A DNA stretch of 14,371 bases, taken from the NCBI GenBank assembly GCA_944373065.1, contig CALWAJ010000028.1, forward strand, positions 1-14,371, read 5' to 3'. The notes beneath the pieces were generated by a model. The model was not told the DNA's origin. It did not search any database and saw only the letters and a program-made list of their open reading frames with translations. Both the position numbers and the translations under genes were made by a program. Source of the stretch: an uncultured Bacilli bacterium. Its GTDB lineage: Bacteria; Bacillota_I; Bacilli_A; RF39; UBA660. This document shows positions 7,790 through 14,355 of this stretch, piece by piece; the stretch's first letter is position 1, and each line of letters opens with the position of its first letter.

Positions 7790-7818
7790 ATTGTATCACA
7801 ACAATTTGTTTTAGTAAA
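7790..7818 (-). promoter_or_regulatory. Promoter of the CptI-like antitoxin RNA
   Basis: Minus strand: -35 TTTACT (7818-7813), 17-nt spacer, -10 TACAAT (7795-7790) preceded by TGA, an extended -10 element. The predicted start is near 7783, about 66 nt before the first repeat. The -10 lies in a small inverted repeat (ATTGT...ACAAT, 7790-7805 on the plus strand). Confidence 0.6.
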
Positions 7819-7848
7819 TAGTTTTGTACTAATTTTTTCAATAAATAT

Positions 7849-7877
7849 TTGCATTTATTCTTATGTATGTTTATAAT
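7849..7877 (+). promoter_or_regulatory. Promoter of the 150-residue unknown gene
   Basis: TTGCAT (7849-7854), 17-nt spacer, TATAAT (7872-7877). The predicted start is near 7884, just before the SD ggagg (7886-7890), giving a very short leader. It diverges from the CptI promoter, with about 30 bp between the two -35 boxes. Confidence 0.65.
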
Positions 7878-7896
7878 ATTCAACTGGAGGCGTTAC

Positions 7897-8349
7897 ATGA
7901 AAAAGCATTTAAGAAAAAAAGATGTAAAAAAGGTAGAAGATGAATATTTTGAATTATTAAAACTTTCAAAGGAAAGAGATCTAAGTACGGAAGAAAGTAA
8001 TAAGTTTATAACACTTATGAGTGAAAGAGTCGCTTTCTTAGAAGAAGAATTTGTAACAGCTAAAGAGAATGTTATAAATAGTAGAATATTCATGGGGATT
8101 AATGGTGGTTTATGGCTAGTTGATAATTTAAAAACTGGGATTAATATTACTAGTGATAATCCTATTCAAGGCAACTTTGAACAATTTGCAGCCCATTTTG
8201 ATAGTGTTATTAAATATGAGAATAGTTTTATTGAATTTAGAAGTAATATGACTGATGAGAACTTCTTTAAAATGTTTGATTATTTAACAGAAGCTGAAGG
8301 ATATGTAGATGGTTATACTAAGAAAAAGACTTTAAGTTATAAAGCTTAG
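7897..8349 (+). CDS. Unknown 150-residue soluble protein
   Basis: I do not recognise this protein. I start it at the ATG at 7897, which has ggagg (7886-7890) 6 nt upstream. An in-frame ATG at 7849 lies within the promoter and would not be transcribed. The N terminus is strongly basic (KKHLRKKDVKKVEDEYFELL). A charged helical stretch follows to about residue 65 (LSTEESNKFITLMSERVAFLEEEF), then a mixed region FMGINGGLWLVDNLKTGINI and an acidic, aromatic C-terminal half (EGYVDGYTKK). No membrane segment, signal peptide or cysteine is present. It is divergent from the CptIN-like locus and convergent with the membrane protein gene downstream, with 6 nt between the stop codons. Its position next to a toxin-antitoxin module suggests accessory status, but that is inference. 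Confidence 0.75.
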   Translation: MKKHLRKKDVKKVEDEYFELLKLSKERDLSTEESNKFITLMSERVAFLEEEFVTAKENVINSRIFMGINGGLWLVDNLKTGINITSDNPIQGNFEQFAAHFDSVIKYENSFIEFRSNMTDENFFKMFDYLTEAEGYVDGYTKKKTLSYKA

Positions 8350-8357
8350 AGTCTTTT
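8324..8357. terminator. Bidirectional terminator shared by two convergent genes
   Basis: The arm 8324-8336 (aaaagactttaag) pairs with 8345-8357 over 13 base pairs including one G-U, with an 8-nt loop. On the plus strand it is followed by a T-rich stretch (atattttattattttt). On the minus strand it is followed by TTC at the end of a T-run. The hairpin contains the last codons of the 150-residue gene and touches the stop of the minus-strand gene. Confidence 0.75.
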
Positions 8358-9165
8358 ATATTTTATTATTTTTATTTATCTTAGTTAAATTAATTATATA
8401 ACTATTATTAAGGCTATCACTTGTCTCAAAGACATAGGTATAACTACTTAAACTAGATTTATAATCTTCTAAAAAACTAGTAATATCGCCTTCTTCATAA
8501 TTTTCATTTATTTCATATAAATCAACTATTTTGTTTTCGTTATTAGCAAGATCTGTATAATTACCATAATAGATAGAGGTATTAGGCCAAGCAAAGGCTT
8601 TTTTTAGAGTTATTACATAAATAAGTTTATCATTTTCAACTATTCTTTTACCATCTACATAGTAATTAACGATAGATGGTGGTATGTAAGAACTATGAGC
8701 GTGATATTCATTATTGGATTTATATATTTTATTTACTGTATCATATATTAGAAAATCTCCATCATCTAGGAAGCAAGTTGAATTAACAGGATGAAAAGTT
8801 ACTTCTTTTCCAAAGTATTTTTTTAATACTTTCTCTATTTTTTCTAATTTAACACCTTTATTAAAATCTAAGTTAAGTTTCTCTTTTTCTTCAATTGACA
8901 TTCTATCAATAAAGTTAATCTTGTCTTTATCAGTTAAATCTTTAATATCTTTACTACCATCTAAAGTGATTAAATAACGGTCATATGTTTCTACTAATTC
9001 TAGAAGTTTTTCTTTCTCTTCAGATGTTAATTTGTATGTAATTTCTTCATTTTTTATTTCATTAGAGTTATTTATATTATCTATAATTAAATAAATAATG
9101 GAAGTTATTAAAAATACTGTCAGGATAAAGACTATTACCATAACTGTTCGTCTTACTTTTTCCAT
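8356..9165 (-). CDS. Unknown membrane-anchored protein (269 residues)
   Basis: I do not recognise this protein. It begins MEKVRRTVMVIVFILTVFLI: a short basic tail and one hydrophobic segment (about residues 7-28), so an N-terminal membrane anchor or uncleaved signal with the rest outside the cell. A charged helical region (about 35-115) is followed by a likely beta-rich domain with FLDDGDFLIYDTVNKIYKS and YYVDGKRIVENDKLIYVITL. Start choice: an SD-like AGGTG (9176-9172) lies 6 nt before the ATG at 9165; the in-frame GTG at 9174 and ATG at 9171 overlap or abut that SD. The gene is monocistronic, with a possible promoter at 9183-9188 and a palindrome beside it. Confidence 0.78.
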   Translation of the reverse strand: MEKVRRTVMVIVFILTVFLITSIIYLIIDNINNSNEIKNEEITYKLTSEEKEKLLELVETYDRYLITLDGSKDIKDLTDKDKINFIDRMSIEEKEKLNLDFNKGVKLEKIEKVLKKYFGKEVTFHPVNSTCFLDDGDFLIYDTVNKIYKSNNEYHAHSSYIPPSIVNYYVDGKRIVENDKLIYVITLKKAFAWPNTSIYYGNYTDLANNENKIVDLYEINENYEEGDITSFLEDYKSSLSSYTYVFETSDSLNNSYIINLTKINKNNKI

Positions 9166-9182
9166 AGGCATCACCTAGTTAA

Positions 9183-9210
9183 ATTATAAAAGATATTAGA
9201 AATAATATCT
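9183..9210 (-). promoter_or_regulatory. -10 hexamer with adjacent 20-bp palindrome upstream of the membrane protein gene
   Basis: Minus strand TATAAT at 9188-9183. Two bases upstream lies agatatta-gaaa-taatatct (9191-9210 on the plus strand), a perfect 8-bp inverted repeat covering the spacer and the place of the -35. No good -35 is visible, which fits either an operator controlling a regulated promoter or simply a weak promoter. Confidence 0.45.
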
Positions 9211-9240
9211 ATGAATTTGTGATAAAAACTGTGTAAATTG

Positions 9241-9269
9241 ACAAAAAACTAAGAATAAATCTTAGTTTT
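9241..9269 (-). terminator. Intrinsic terminator of the hisS-aspS operon
   Basis: On the minus strand AAAACTAAGA (9269-9260) pairs perfectly with TCTTAGTTTT (9254-9245), with a 5-nt loop, and runs into TTGT. It lies about 50 nt after the aspS stop. Confidence 0.82.
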
Positions 9270-9321
9270 CATATATCCAGTACTTTATAGCAGAATTATT
9301 TATAATTTTTTTATTTTCTCC

Positions 9322-10638
9322 TTATGGGTTTAAACGATTAGGACCTCTAAATATCATCATAGATTCTTTAATTGAAGGAATTCCTAAAACAAGCATAGTT
9401 AAACGATCTATTCCAAGACCAAAACCGCCATGAGGTGGACATCCATATTTAAAGAATTCTAAGTAAAATTCGATATCTTTACCTAAACCTTTTTCTGCTG
9501 CTTGTTTTTTCAATACTTCATAACGGTGTTCACGTTGCGCGCCTGTTGTTATTTCAACTCCTCTATATATTAGGTCATAACCTTCTGGAACATCATTTTT
9601 TCGCATATGGTAGAAAGCACGTTTATCTTTAGGAAAATCTGTAACAAAGATAAATTCAGAACCAAATTCTTCCATAGCATATTTATATGATAAACGCTCT
9701 GCTTCTGTAGTTAAATCATTCTTTTCACTATCATCTATTTTATAATCATATCTTTTTTCAAGTTCAGAATATAAATCACTTAGTTTAATTCTTGGAAATT
9801 TAACTTTAGGAACAACTATTTCTTTACCGTAAAGTTCTTTAACTTTTTCTCCATATTTTTCATTTAATTTAGTTAAAGCATAAGTTAATAATTCTTCTTC
9901 TAAATCCATAACATCACGATAAGAATCAATATAGGCAAATTCAAGGTCAAAACCAGTAAATTCGGTCGTATGACGATTAGTATTAGAATTTTCTGCCCTG
10001 AATACAGGTGCTACTTCAAAGACTCTATCATAACCACTTGCCATAGCCATTTGTTTATAAAATTGAGGTGACTGAGCAAGATAGGCTTTACGATCAAAGT
10101 ATTTTACTTCAAATACTTCAGAACCACTTTCTGAAGCAGCACCAATTAATTTTGGAGTATGAATTTCGGTAAAGTCATTGTTATATAGGTATTCTCTCAT
10201 ATATTTAACTAAATCACTTTGAATTTTAAAGATGTTAAAGTTATATTCGTTTCTTAAATCTAACCATCTATAATCTAATCTTTGATCTATTAATTGGGCA
10301 TCTTTATCATGAATATTTATTGGAAGTTCAGCATCACTTGTACTAGTAACTTCTATTTTAGTAGGAATAAATTCCATTCCTCTTAATCTAACATTGTCAT
10401 TTTTCTTTAGAGTTCCTGTCACTTTAATAGTAGATTCTACTGTTAGATTGTTTACAAGGTCTGCCATTTCTTTATTAGCTTCTTCACTTTTTTCAATAGT
10501 TACTTGAACTTTATCTGTAGAATCTCTAAGAACTAGAAATTGAACCCATTTAATATTTCTAATATTTTCTACAAAACCACTAATTTCTATTTCTTTATCA
10601 AAATAGTTTTCTAAATCTTTAAAATATATTTTTTTCAT
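9322..10638 (-). CDS. aspS: Aspartyl-tRNA synthetase, archaeal-type, probably non-discriminating (AspRS2)
   Basis: A 438-residue class IIb synthetase that charges tRNA(Asp), and perhaps tRNA(Asn), with aspartate. It has an N-terminal OB-fold anticodon domain (about 1-105), class II motif 2 (VAPVFRAENSNTNRHTTEFT) and motif 3 (GGFGLGIDRLTMLVLG). It ends in the short archaeal/eukaryotic-like C terminus (IFRGPNRLNP). It lacks the ~150-residue GAD insertion of the bacterial type (about 590 residues). In archaeal AspRS, Trp26 of the anticodon domain marks discriminating enzymes; the aligned residue here appears to be Glu24 (SGFVENIR), which suggests a relaxed enzyme that makes Asp-tRNA(Asn) for GatCAB. 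That last point is inference. It starts 3 nt after the hisS stop; its SD (GAGGTG) is formed by the last codons of hisS. Confidence 0.92.
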   Translation of the reverse strand: MKKIYFKDLENYFDKEIEISGFVENIRNIKWVQFLVLRDSTDKVQVTIEKSEEANKEMADLVNNLTVESTIKVTGTLKKNDNVRLRGMEFIPTKIEVTSTSDAELPINIHDKDAQLIDQRLDYRWLDLRNEYNFNIFKIQSDLVKYMREYLYNNDFTEIHTPKLIGAASESGSEVFEVKYFDRKAYLAQSPQFYKQMAMASGYDRVFEVAPVFRAENSNTNRHTTEFTGFDLEFAYIDSYRDVMDLEEELLTYALTKLNEKYGEKVKELYGKEIVVPKVKFPRIKLSDLYSELEKRYDYKIDDSEKNDLTTEAERLSYKYAMEEFGSEFIFVTDFPKDKRAFYHMRKNDVPEGYDLIYRGVEITTGAQREHRYEVLKKQAAEKGLGKDIEFYLEFFKYGCPPHGGFGLGIDRLTMLVLGIPSIKESMMIFRGPNRLNP

Positions 10639-10641
10639 TAA

Positions 10642-11985
10642 TTACACCTCTTTTTCATGATTATGACAAGAACAGTCAGAACAGTCGCAGTCATCACCAT
10701 TGTCTTCAAAATTATCATCTATATGTTCATCAAAATAATAGATTAGATATTCCATTTCAACTTTTTCTTCTTCTTTAGTTTTATTATTTTTAATAGTAAC
10801 AACGCCTTCATTTAAATCATCACTATTTAATATGATTAGATAACTACTGTCGAAGTAATCAGCTCTTTTAAATTGAGCTTTTAAGCTTTTATTATTGTAA
10901 TCTGTTTCAACAACATAACCTGCTCTTCTTAGTTCATCTGCTATATAAACGGCATTTTTCTTTTCATCTTCATTTACATATAGAATATAAGCATCAACAT
11001 TTTCTTTTATAGGCATATCTACCTTTTCTTCTTTTAGAGCCATAACTACTCTATCTATACCTACAGCATAACCTACACATGATGTTTCAGGTCCACCTAA
11101 TTCACTAACTAGGCCATCATAACGACCACCGCCACCAAGAGTATTAGCATTACCAAATGAAGGAATGTCAGCAAGTATTTCAAAAACAGTATGATTATAG
11201 TAGTCTAGTCCTCTAACTATTTTATCATCGATAACATAATCTACTTTTAAAATATCTAAATATTCACATACTTTATCAAAATATTCTTTACTTTCTTTAT
11301 TAAGATAATCTAAGATACTAGGTACTTTCTTAAAATAGTCTTTATTATTATCTACTTTACAGTCGATAATACGTAGAGGATTCTTCTCAAAACGAGCTTT
11401 ACAGTCATCACATAAATCATCTAAATGTGGACGGAAATAATCTTTTAAAGCTTTTCTATAGTTATCACGTGATTCTTTATCTCCTAGACTATTAACATGA
11501 GCTTTATTACCTTTTAGTCCTAAAGCTTTATTAACGTTTAAAGCCATAGAAATAACTTCGGCATCAATCATAGGATCTTTACTGCCTAAGACTTCAACTC
11601 CATATTGAGTAAGCTCTCTATTACGACCTAATTGAGGTCTTTCATAACGATACATTGTACCATTATAATATACTTTTACTGGCAAGTTATGAGTACCATA
11701 CATTTTATTTTCAATATAGCTTCTAACAACTCCTGCAGTTCCTTCTGGTCTTAAAGTTAGTGATCTTTCTCCTCTATCTTTAAAATCATAAGTTTCTTTA
11801 GTAACTATATCTGTAGTTTCTCCTATACCACGGTGAAAAACTTCACTATTTTCAAATATAGGTGTTCTAATGTAGTTATAGTTATATTTCTCCATAACAC
11901 TATCAATTACCATTTCAACATATTTCCAAATCTTTGCATCTTTGTCAGTTATATCAACTGTTCCCTTTGGTCTATTAATAATCAT
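10642..11985 (-). CDS. hisS: Histidyl-tRNA synthetase with a cysteine/histidine-rich C-terminal tail
   Basis: A 447-residue class II synthetase that attaches histidine to tRNA(His). The catalytic core shows motif 1 (RTPIFENSEVFHRGIGETTD), motif 2 (LRPEGTAGVVRSYIEN then MYRYERPQLGRNRELTQYGVE) and the histidine motif RGLDYYNHTVFEI. LGGGGRYDGL and a C-terminal anticodon domain follow. The family is usually 420-430 residues. Here the extra C terminus is acidic and ends with CDCSDCSCHNHEKEV: Cys433, 435, 438 and 440, then His441 and His443, resembling a metal-binding tail. It has its own promoter at 12012-12040, a weak SD (GAAGGGA) and is co-transcribed with aspS, the usual Bacillota pairing. Confidence 0.96.
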   Translation of the reverse strand: MIINRPKGTVDITDKDAKIWKYVEMVIDSVMEKYNYNYIRTPIFENSEVFHRGIGETTDIVTKETYDFKDRGERSLTLRPEGTAGVVRSYIENKMYGTHNLPVKVYYNGTMYRYERPQLGRNRELTQYGVEVLGSKDPMIDAEVISMALNVNKALGLKGNKAHVNSLGDKESRDNYRKALKDYFRPHLDDLCDDCKARFEKNPLRIIDCKVDNNKDYFKKVPSILDYLNKESKEYFDKVCEYLDILKVDYVIDDKIVRGLDYYNHTVFEILADIPSFGNANTLGGGGRYDGLVSELGGPETSCVGYAVGIDRVVMALKEEKVDMPIKENVDAYILYVNEDEKKNAVYIADELRRAGYVVETDYNNKSLKAQFKRADYFDSSYLIILNSDDLNEGVVTIKNNKTKEEEKVEMEYLIYYFDEHIDDNFEDNGDDCDCSDCSCHNHEKEV

Positions 11986-12011
11986 ATAATATCAGTCCCT
12001 TCTCTTTCTTT

Positions 12012-12040
12012 ATTATATATTAAAATAACAGTTTTGCCAA
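12012..12040 (-). promoter_or_regulatory. Promoter of hisS-aspS
   Basis: Minus strand: -35 TTGGCA (12040-12035), 17-nt spacer, -10 TATAAT (12017-12012). Five of six -35 bases and all -10 bases match consensus. The -35 overlaps the loop of the preceding terminator hairpin. The predicted start is near 12005, leaving a leader of about 20 nt that is too short for a riboswitch. Confidence 0.8.
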
Positions 12041-12052
12041 GAAAAACTGTTA
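12022..12052 (-). terminator. Intrinsic terminator just upstream of the hisS promoter
   Basis: On the minus strand TAACAGTTTT (12052-12043) pairs perfectly with AAAACTGTTA (12035-12026), with a 7-nt loop, then TTTTAA. It would stop transcripts arriving from the small-RNA promoter before hisS. Confidence 0.78.
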
Positions 12053-12065
12053 CTATAGTCTAAAT

Positions 12066-12164
12066 CAAAAAGTCATCTACTCTACTTTTTTTGTTTATAA
12101 TTTGGGCGACTTAAACAAAATAAGATGGTAAAGAGAGTTAGATGACTAGGAATTTTTCATTCCC
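12066..12164 (-). ncRNA. Candidate structured small RNA upstream of hisS
   Basis: The predicted RNA starts GGGAATG at about 12164, 7 nt after a promoter -10. It opens with a small hairpin (GGAAT/ATTCC, 12163-12159 with 12153-12149). A long irregular hairpin (12147-12071) follows: 9 bp (12147-12139 with 12079-12071), a one-base bulge, then 4 bp, another bulge and 4 bp. Beyond a 9-nt one-sided internal loop (12129-12121) comes a perfect 9-bp helix (12120-12112 with 12097-12089) capped by a 14-nt loop containing GUCGCCC. The outer stem runs into TTTTT (12070-12066), so it may be its own terminator; a second terminator lies at 12022-12052. No long reading frame is present. I cannot match it to a T-box (no AGGGTGG motif), 6S, SRP or tmRNA. 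Confidence 0.55.
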
Positions 12165-12170
12165 AATAAC

Positions 12171-12199
12171 AATATATAATAAAAGTTAGAAAGTTACAA
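12171..12199 (-). promoter_or_regulatory. Promoter of the candidate small RNA
   Basis: Minus strand: -35 TTGTAA (12199-12194), 17-nt spacer, -10 TATATT (12176-12171). The predicted start falls on the GGG at 12164. It is distinct from the hisS promoter 160 nt downstream. Confidence 0.55.
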
Positions 12200-12253
12200 G
12201 TACGAGTTTTCGTAAACAGCTTCAAACCCAGTAATATCAACGAAATAAATATT

Positions 12254-14170
12254 TTATTTTTTTAATTCTTTTAAGATATTATCAATTTTTATGGCCGAAG
12301 CATTATTAGTTGATTTTGCATATTCAAGAGATTTTGTCAAAAGATTAGATAAATTTGAATTATTATCTAAGTAAGCATAATCAAAGTTAGCAATAGCAGT
12401 GCTTAATACTTCTTCGTTTTCAAGTAATAAGTTTATCATAGAATCTACAGTTAAATTATCTTTAGATAAGATATTATTTACAAAATTAAAGATAGGTTGC
12501 ATTTTATTATAGTAGTCTTGATCACCCTTTTTTCTATTACTTATCGTAAATTCTTTAATCATGTTAGCAAGTAATATTTTTAAGTAGCTTTTTCTATCAA
12601 CAGTAGTAGCAAGAGACCTAGCACCATAGTTTGAGGTGAATTTCATAACTTGACCTGTTTTTAAGTAGTCAGTAACAGCGAATAGTCCTTGACCTTGTTG
12701 ATATACTTTATCACATATTACTAAGGCAGTATGTAAATCTAAAACGGTATTAATATCTTTATAGAGAGGATCTTCTTCTTTTGTTATAGTGATATTTATT
12801 TTAGGACTAGTTATTAAAAGATTTAATTCTTTAACTCTACTATTTAAATAGTTAGTTACTTTTTCATAGTTAGTTGTTATGTTATTAGTAGTAGGAACTT
12901 CTTTAGGAATATTTTCTTCTGTATTAATAGTTACAGGTTCCTTTTTAGTATCTTTTTTCTTAATATTTAATAATTGTTTTAAAGTATCTTCTTCATATAG
13001 TGTCTTTAATACAGTTAGAGTGTCAAGATTAGTTTTTACTTTATCATTTAGGAAGATATTTATAATTATATTTTCAATTTCTTTTTCTATAGATGAAACT
13101 GCTACTTCTTGGAAGTAATCTTTTAGTTCTACATCATTATAAGTAATATTAGGAAAAGCTGCACACTCTTTATGATTTACAAGTAATGATACAGAGTCTA
13201 TAAAGTTAAACTGAGCTTTTAAAATAGTTTCAAAAGATGTAAGACGCCTTTTATATTTAAGGATAATATCATCTATTTCTTTAGTCATTTTTGTCTTATA
13301 GCTCATTTCAATATGACGCATAAATTCATTGATATTATAGTAAATACCGGCATTATTTATTATAGTTCTACAAGCTTTAATAATGTCTTCTCTTTTTAAA
13401 GTTAAATTAGGAAGATTAGAAAACTGTTGATCCATTATTAAGATATCTTCTTCTTTTTTTATAATGGCATAGTATGTCTCTTTATTTTCAAGAGTATATA
13501 AGGCATAGGTTAAATCACCTTTTTGGGTATATGATGAATCTATTATTTGATCATTTATCTTAGCGAATAAGTCAAATGATTTAATACCATTGATATTTTT
13601 ACCAGTATCAGTATTATTAGCGTTTAAGATATTGTTTGTTTTTGTAAAGAAATCTGTAAGGCTTGTTTTGTCATTACTATTATTTAATAAGGTAGTATAA
13701 GCTGTTTTTAACTCTTCTAAAATTTTTGTATCAAGATTTAAATTATTTATTTTATCTAAATTATTATTTATTTTTGTTTTTAAATCATTAATAGCATCTA
13801 CATCTATGGTATTGTTGTTTAAAGTTTCTTTACTCATTTTTTCTAGATTTTTATACTGTTCTAAGATTTTATTATAGATATCTATTACCATTTCTTGATT
13901 ATAGTTAGCTTTTTTATTTTTAATGTTAGTAAATTCTTCTGTTAATTTTTCTTTGTTTGCTTTTATGGTGTCAACACTATTTTTTTCTAAAACATCTTCT
14001 ACTTTTATTAATAGTTGATTAAAATGGCTTAACAATTGTTCTGTTATTGTTATATAAGCATTCATAAATTCTTCTTTAATGATATTGCTATCAATAAGGG
14101 TATTTATGTTATTTAATTCCTGTTTTGTTTCTAACGTTAGTTTTGTTGTTAGTATATTATCATTATTCAC
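12254..14170 (-). CDS. Unknown 638-residue soluble helix-rich protein
   Basis: I do not recognise this protein. It has no signal peptide or membrane segment. Residues about 1-195 are helical and coiled-coil-like, rich in Asn, Lys, Thr and Leu (for example LKTKINNNLDKINNLNLDTK). A globular-looking part (about 195-400) contains GDLTYALYTLENKETYYAII and CRTIINNAGIYYNINEFMRHI. A low-complexity linker rich in Lys, Thr, Glu and Pro (about 404-435) follows. The C-terminal region (about 435-638) contains VLDLHTALVICDKVYQQGQG and YGARSLATTVDRKSYLKILL. I start it at GTG 14170, 8 nt after GGGAGAG (14185-14179); an earlier in-frame GTG at 14179 overlaps that SD. It has its own strong promoter and appears monocistronic. 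A structural or scaffold role is possible but unsupported. Confidence 0.78.
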   Translation of the reverse strand: MNNDNILTTKLTLETKQELNNINTLIDSNIIKEEFMNAYITITEQLLSHFNQLLIKVEDVLEKNSVDTIKANKEKLTEEFTNIKNKKANYNQEMVIDIYNKILEQYKNLEKMSKETLNNNTIDVDAINDLKTKINNNLDKINNLNLDTKILEELKTAYTTLLNNSNDKTSLTDFFTKTNNILNANNTDTGKNINGIKSFDLFAKINDQIIDSSYTQKGDLTYALYTLENKETYYAIIKKEEDILIMDQQFSNLPNLTLKREDIIKACRTIINNAGIYYNINEFMRHIEMSYKTKMTKEIDDIILKYKRRLTSFETILKAQFNFIDSVSLLVNHKECAAFPNITYNDVELKDYFQEVAVSSIEKEIENIIINIFLNDKVKTNLDTLTVLKTLYEEDTLKQLLNIKKKDTKKEPVTINTEENIPKEVPTTNNITTNYEKVTNYLNSRVKELNLLITSPKINITITKEEDPLYKDINTVLDLHTALVICDKVYQQGQGLFAVTDYLKTGQVMKFTSNYGARSLATTVDRKSYLKILLANMIKEFTISNRKKGDQDYYNKMQPIFNFVNNILSKDNLTVDSMINLLLENEEVLSTAIANFDYAYLDNNSNLSNLLTKSLEYAKSTNNASAIKIDNILKELKK

Positions 14171-14203
14171 AAAGACCACTCTCCCTATTATTCTCTTATT
14201 TTG

Positions 14204-14232
14204 ATTATAACATGGATTATGGAAGATGTAAA
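14204..14232 (-). promoter_or_regulatory. Promoter of the 638-residue gene (extended -10)
   Basis: Minus strand: -35 TTTACA (14232-14227), 17-nt spacer, -10 TATAAT (14209-14204) preceded by TGT, an extended -10. The predicted start is near 14197, so the leader before the SD is very short. Confidence 0.75.
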
Positions 14233-14240
14233 TTAGGGAA

Positions 14241-14266
14241 AAAGAAAAGCTCCACTAAGGGAGCTT
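14241..14266 (-). terminator. Intrinsic terminator of a gene beyond the right edge
   Basis: On the minus strand AAGCTCC (14266-14260) pairs with GGAGCTT (14253-14247), with a 6-nt loop, followed by TTCTTTTTCCC. It should end a minus-strand transcript entering from outside the window. Confidence 0.75.
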
Positions 14267-14333
14267 AAATTGTACTATTTTGTTAAAGTTGTCTCCCTAG
14301 TTTGACAGTTTTGATATAAAAATCCTTGCAACC

Positions 14334-14355
14334 CTAGATAAAATCTAGTTTTTTT
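14334..14355 (+). terminator. Terminator-like hairpin near the right edge
   Basis: The sequence ctagat (14334-14339) pairs with atctag (14343-14348) around a 3-nt loop, followed by seven T. No plus-strand gene is visible before it, so what it would terminate is unclear. The stretch 14267-14333 between this and the preceding hairpin holds no reading frame that I can support. Confidence 0.35.

Noticed and set aside
12071..12147. 6S RNA or SRP RNA
   Set aside because: The hairpin is far shorter than 6S RNA and lacks the conserved SRP Alu/apical-loop motifs; left as unassigned.
12221..12230. tRNA T-arm-like string ttcaaaccca
   Set aside because: No acceptor, D or anticodon arms can be built around it on either strand.
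11986..12253. T-box riboswitch controlling hisS
   Set aside because: No AGGGTGG T-box motif or specifier stem is visible, and hisS has its own promoter downstream of the structured region.
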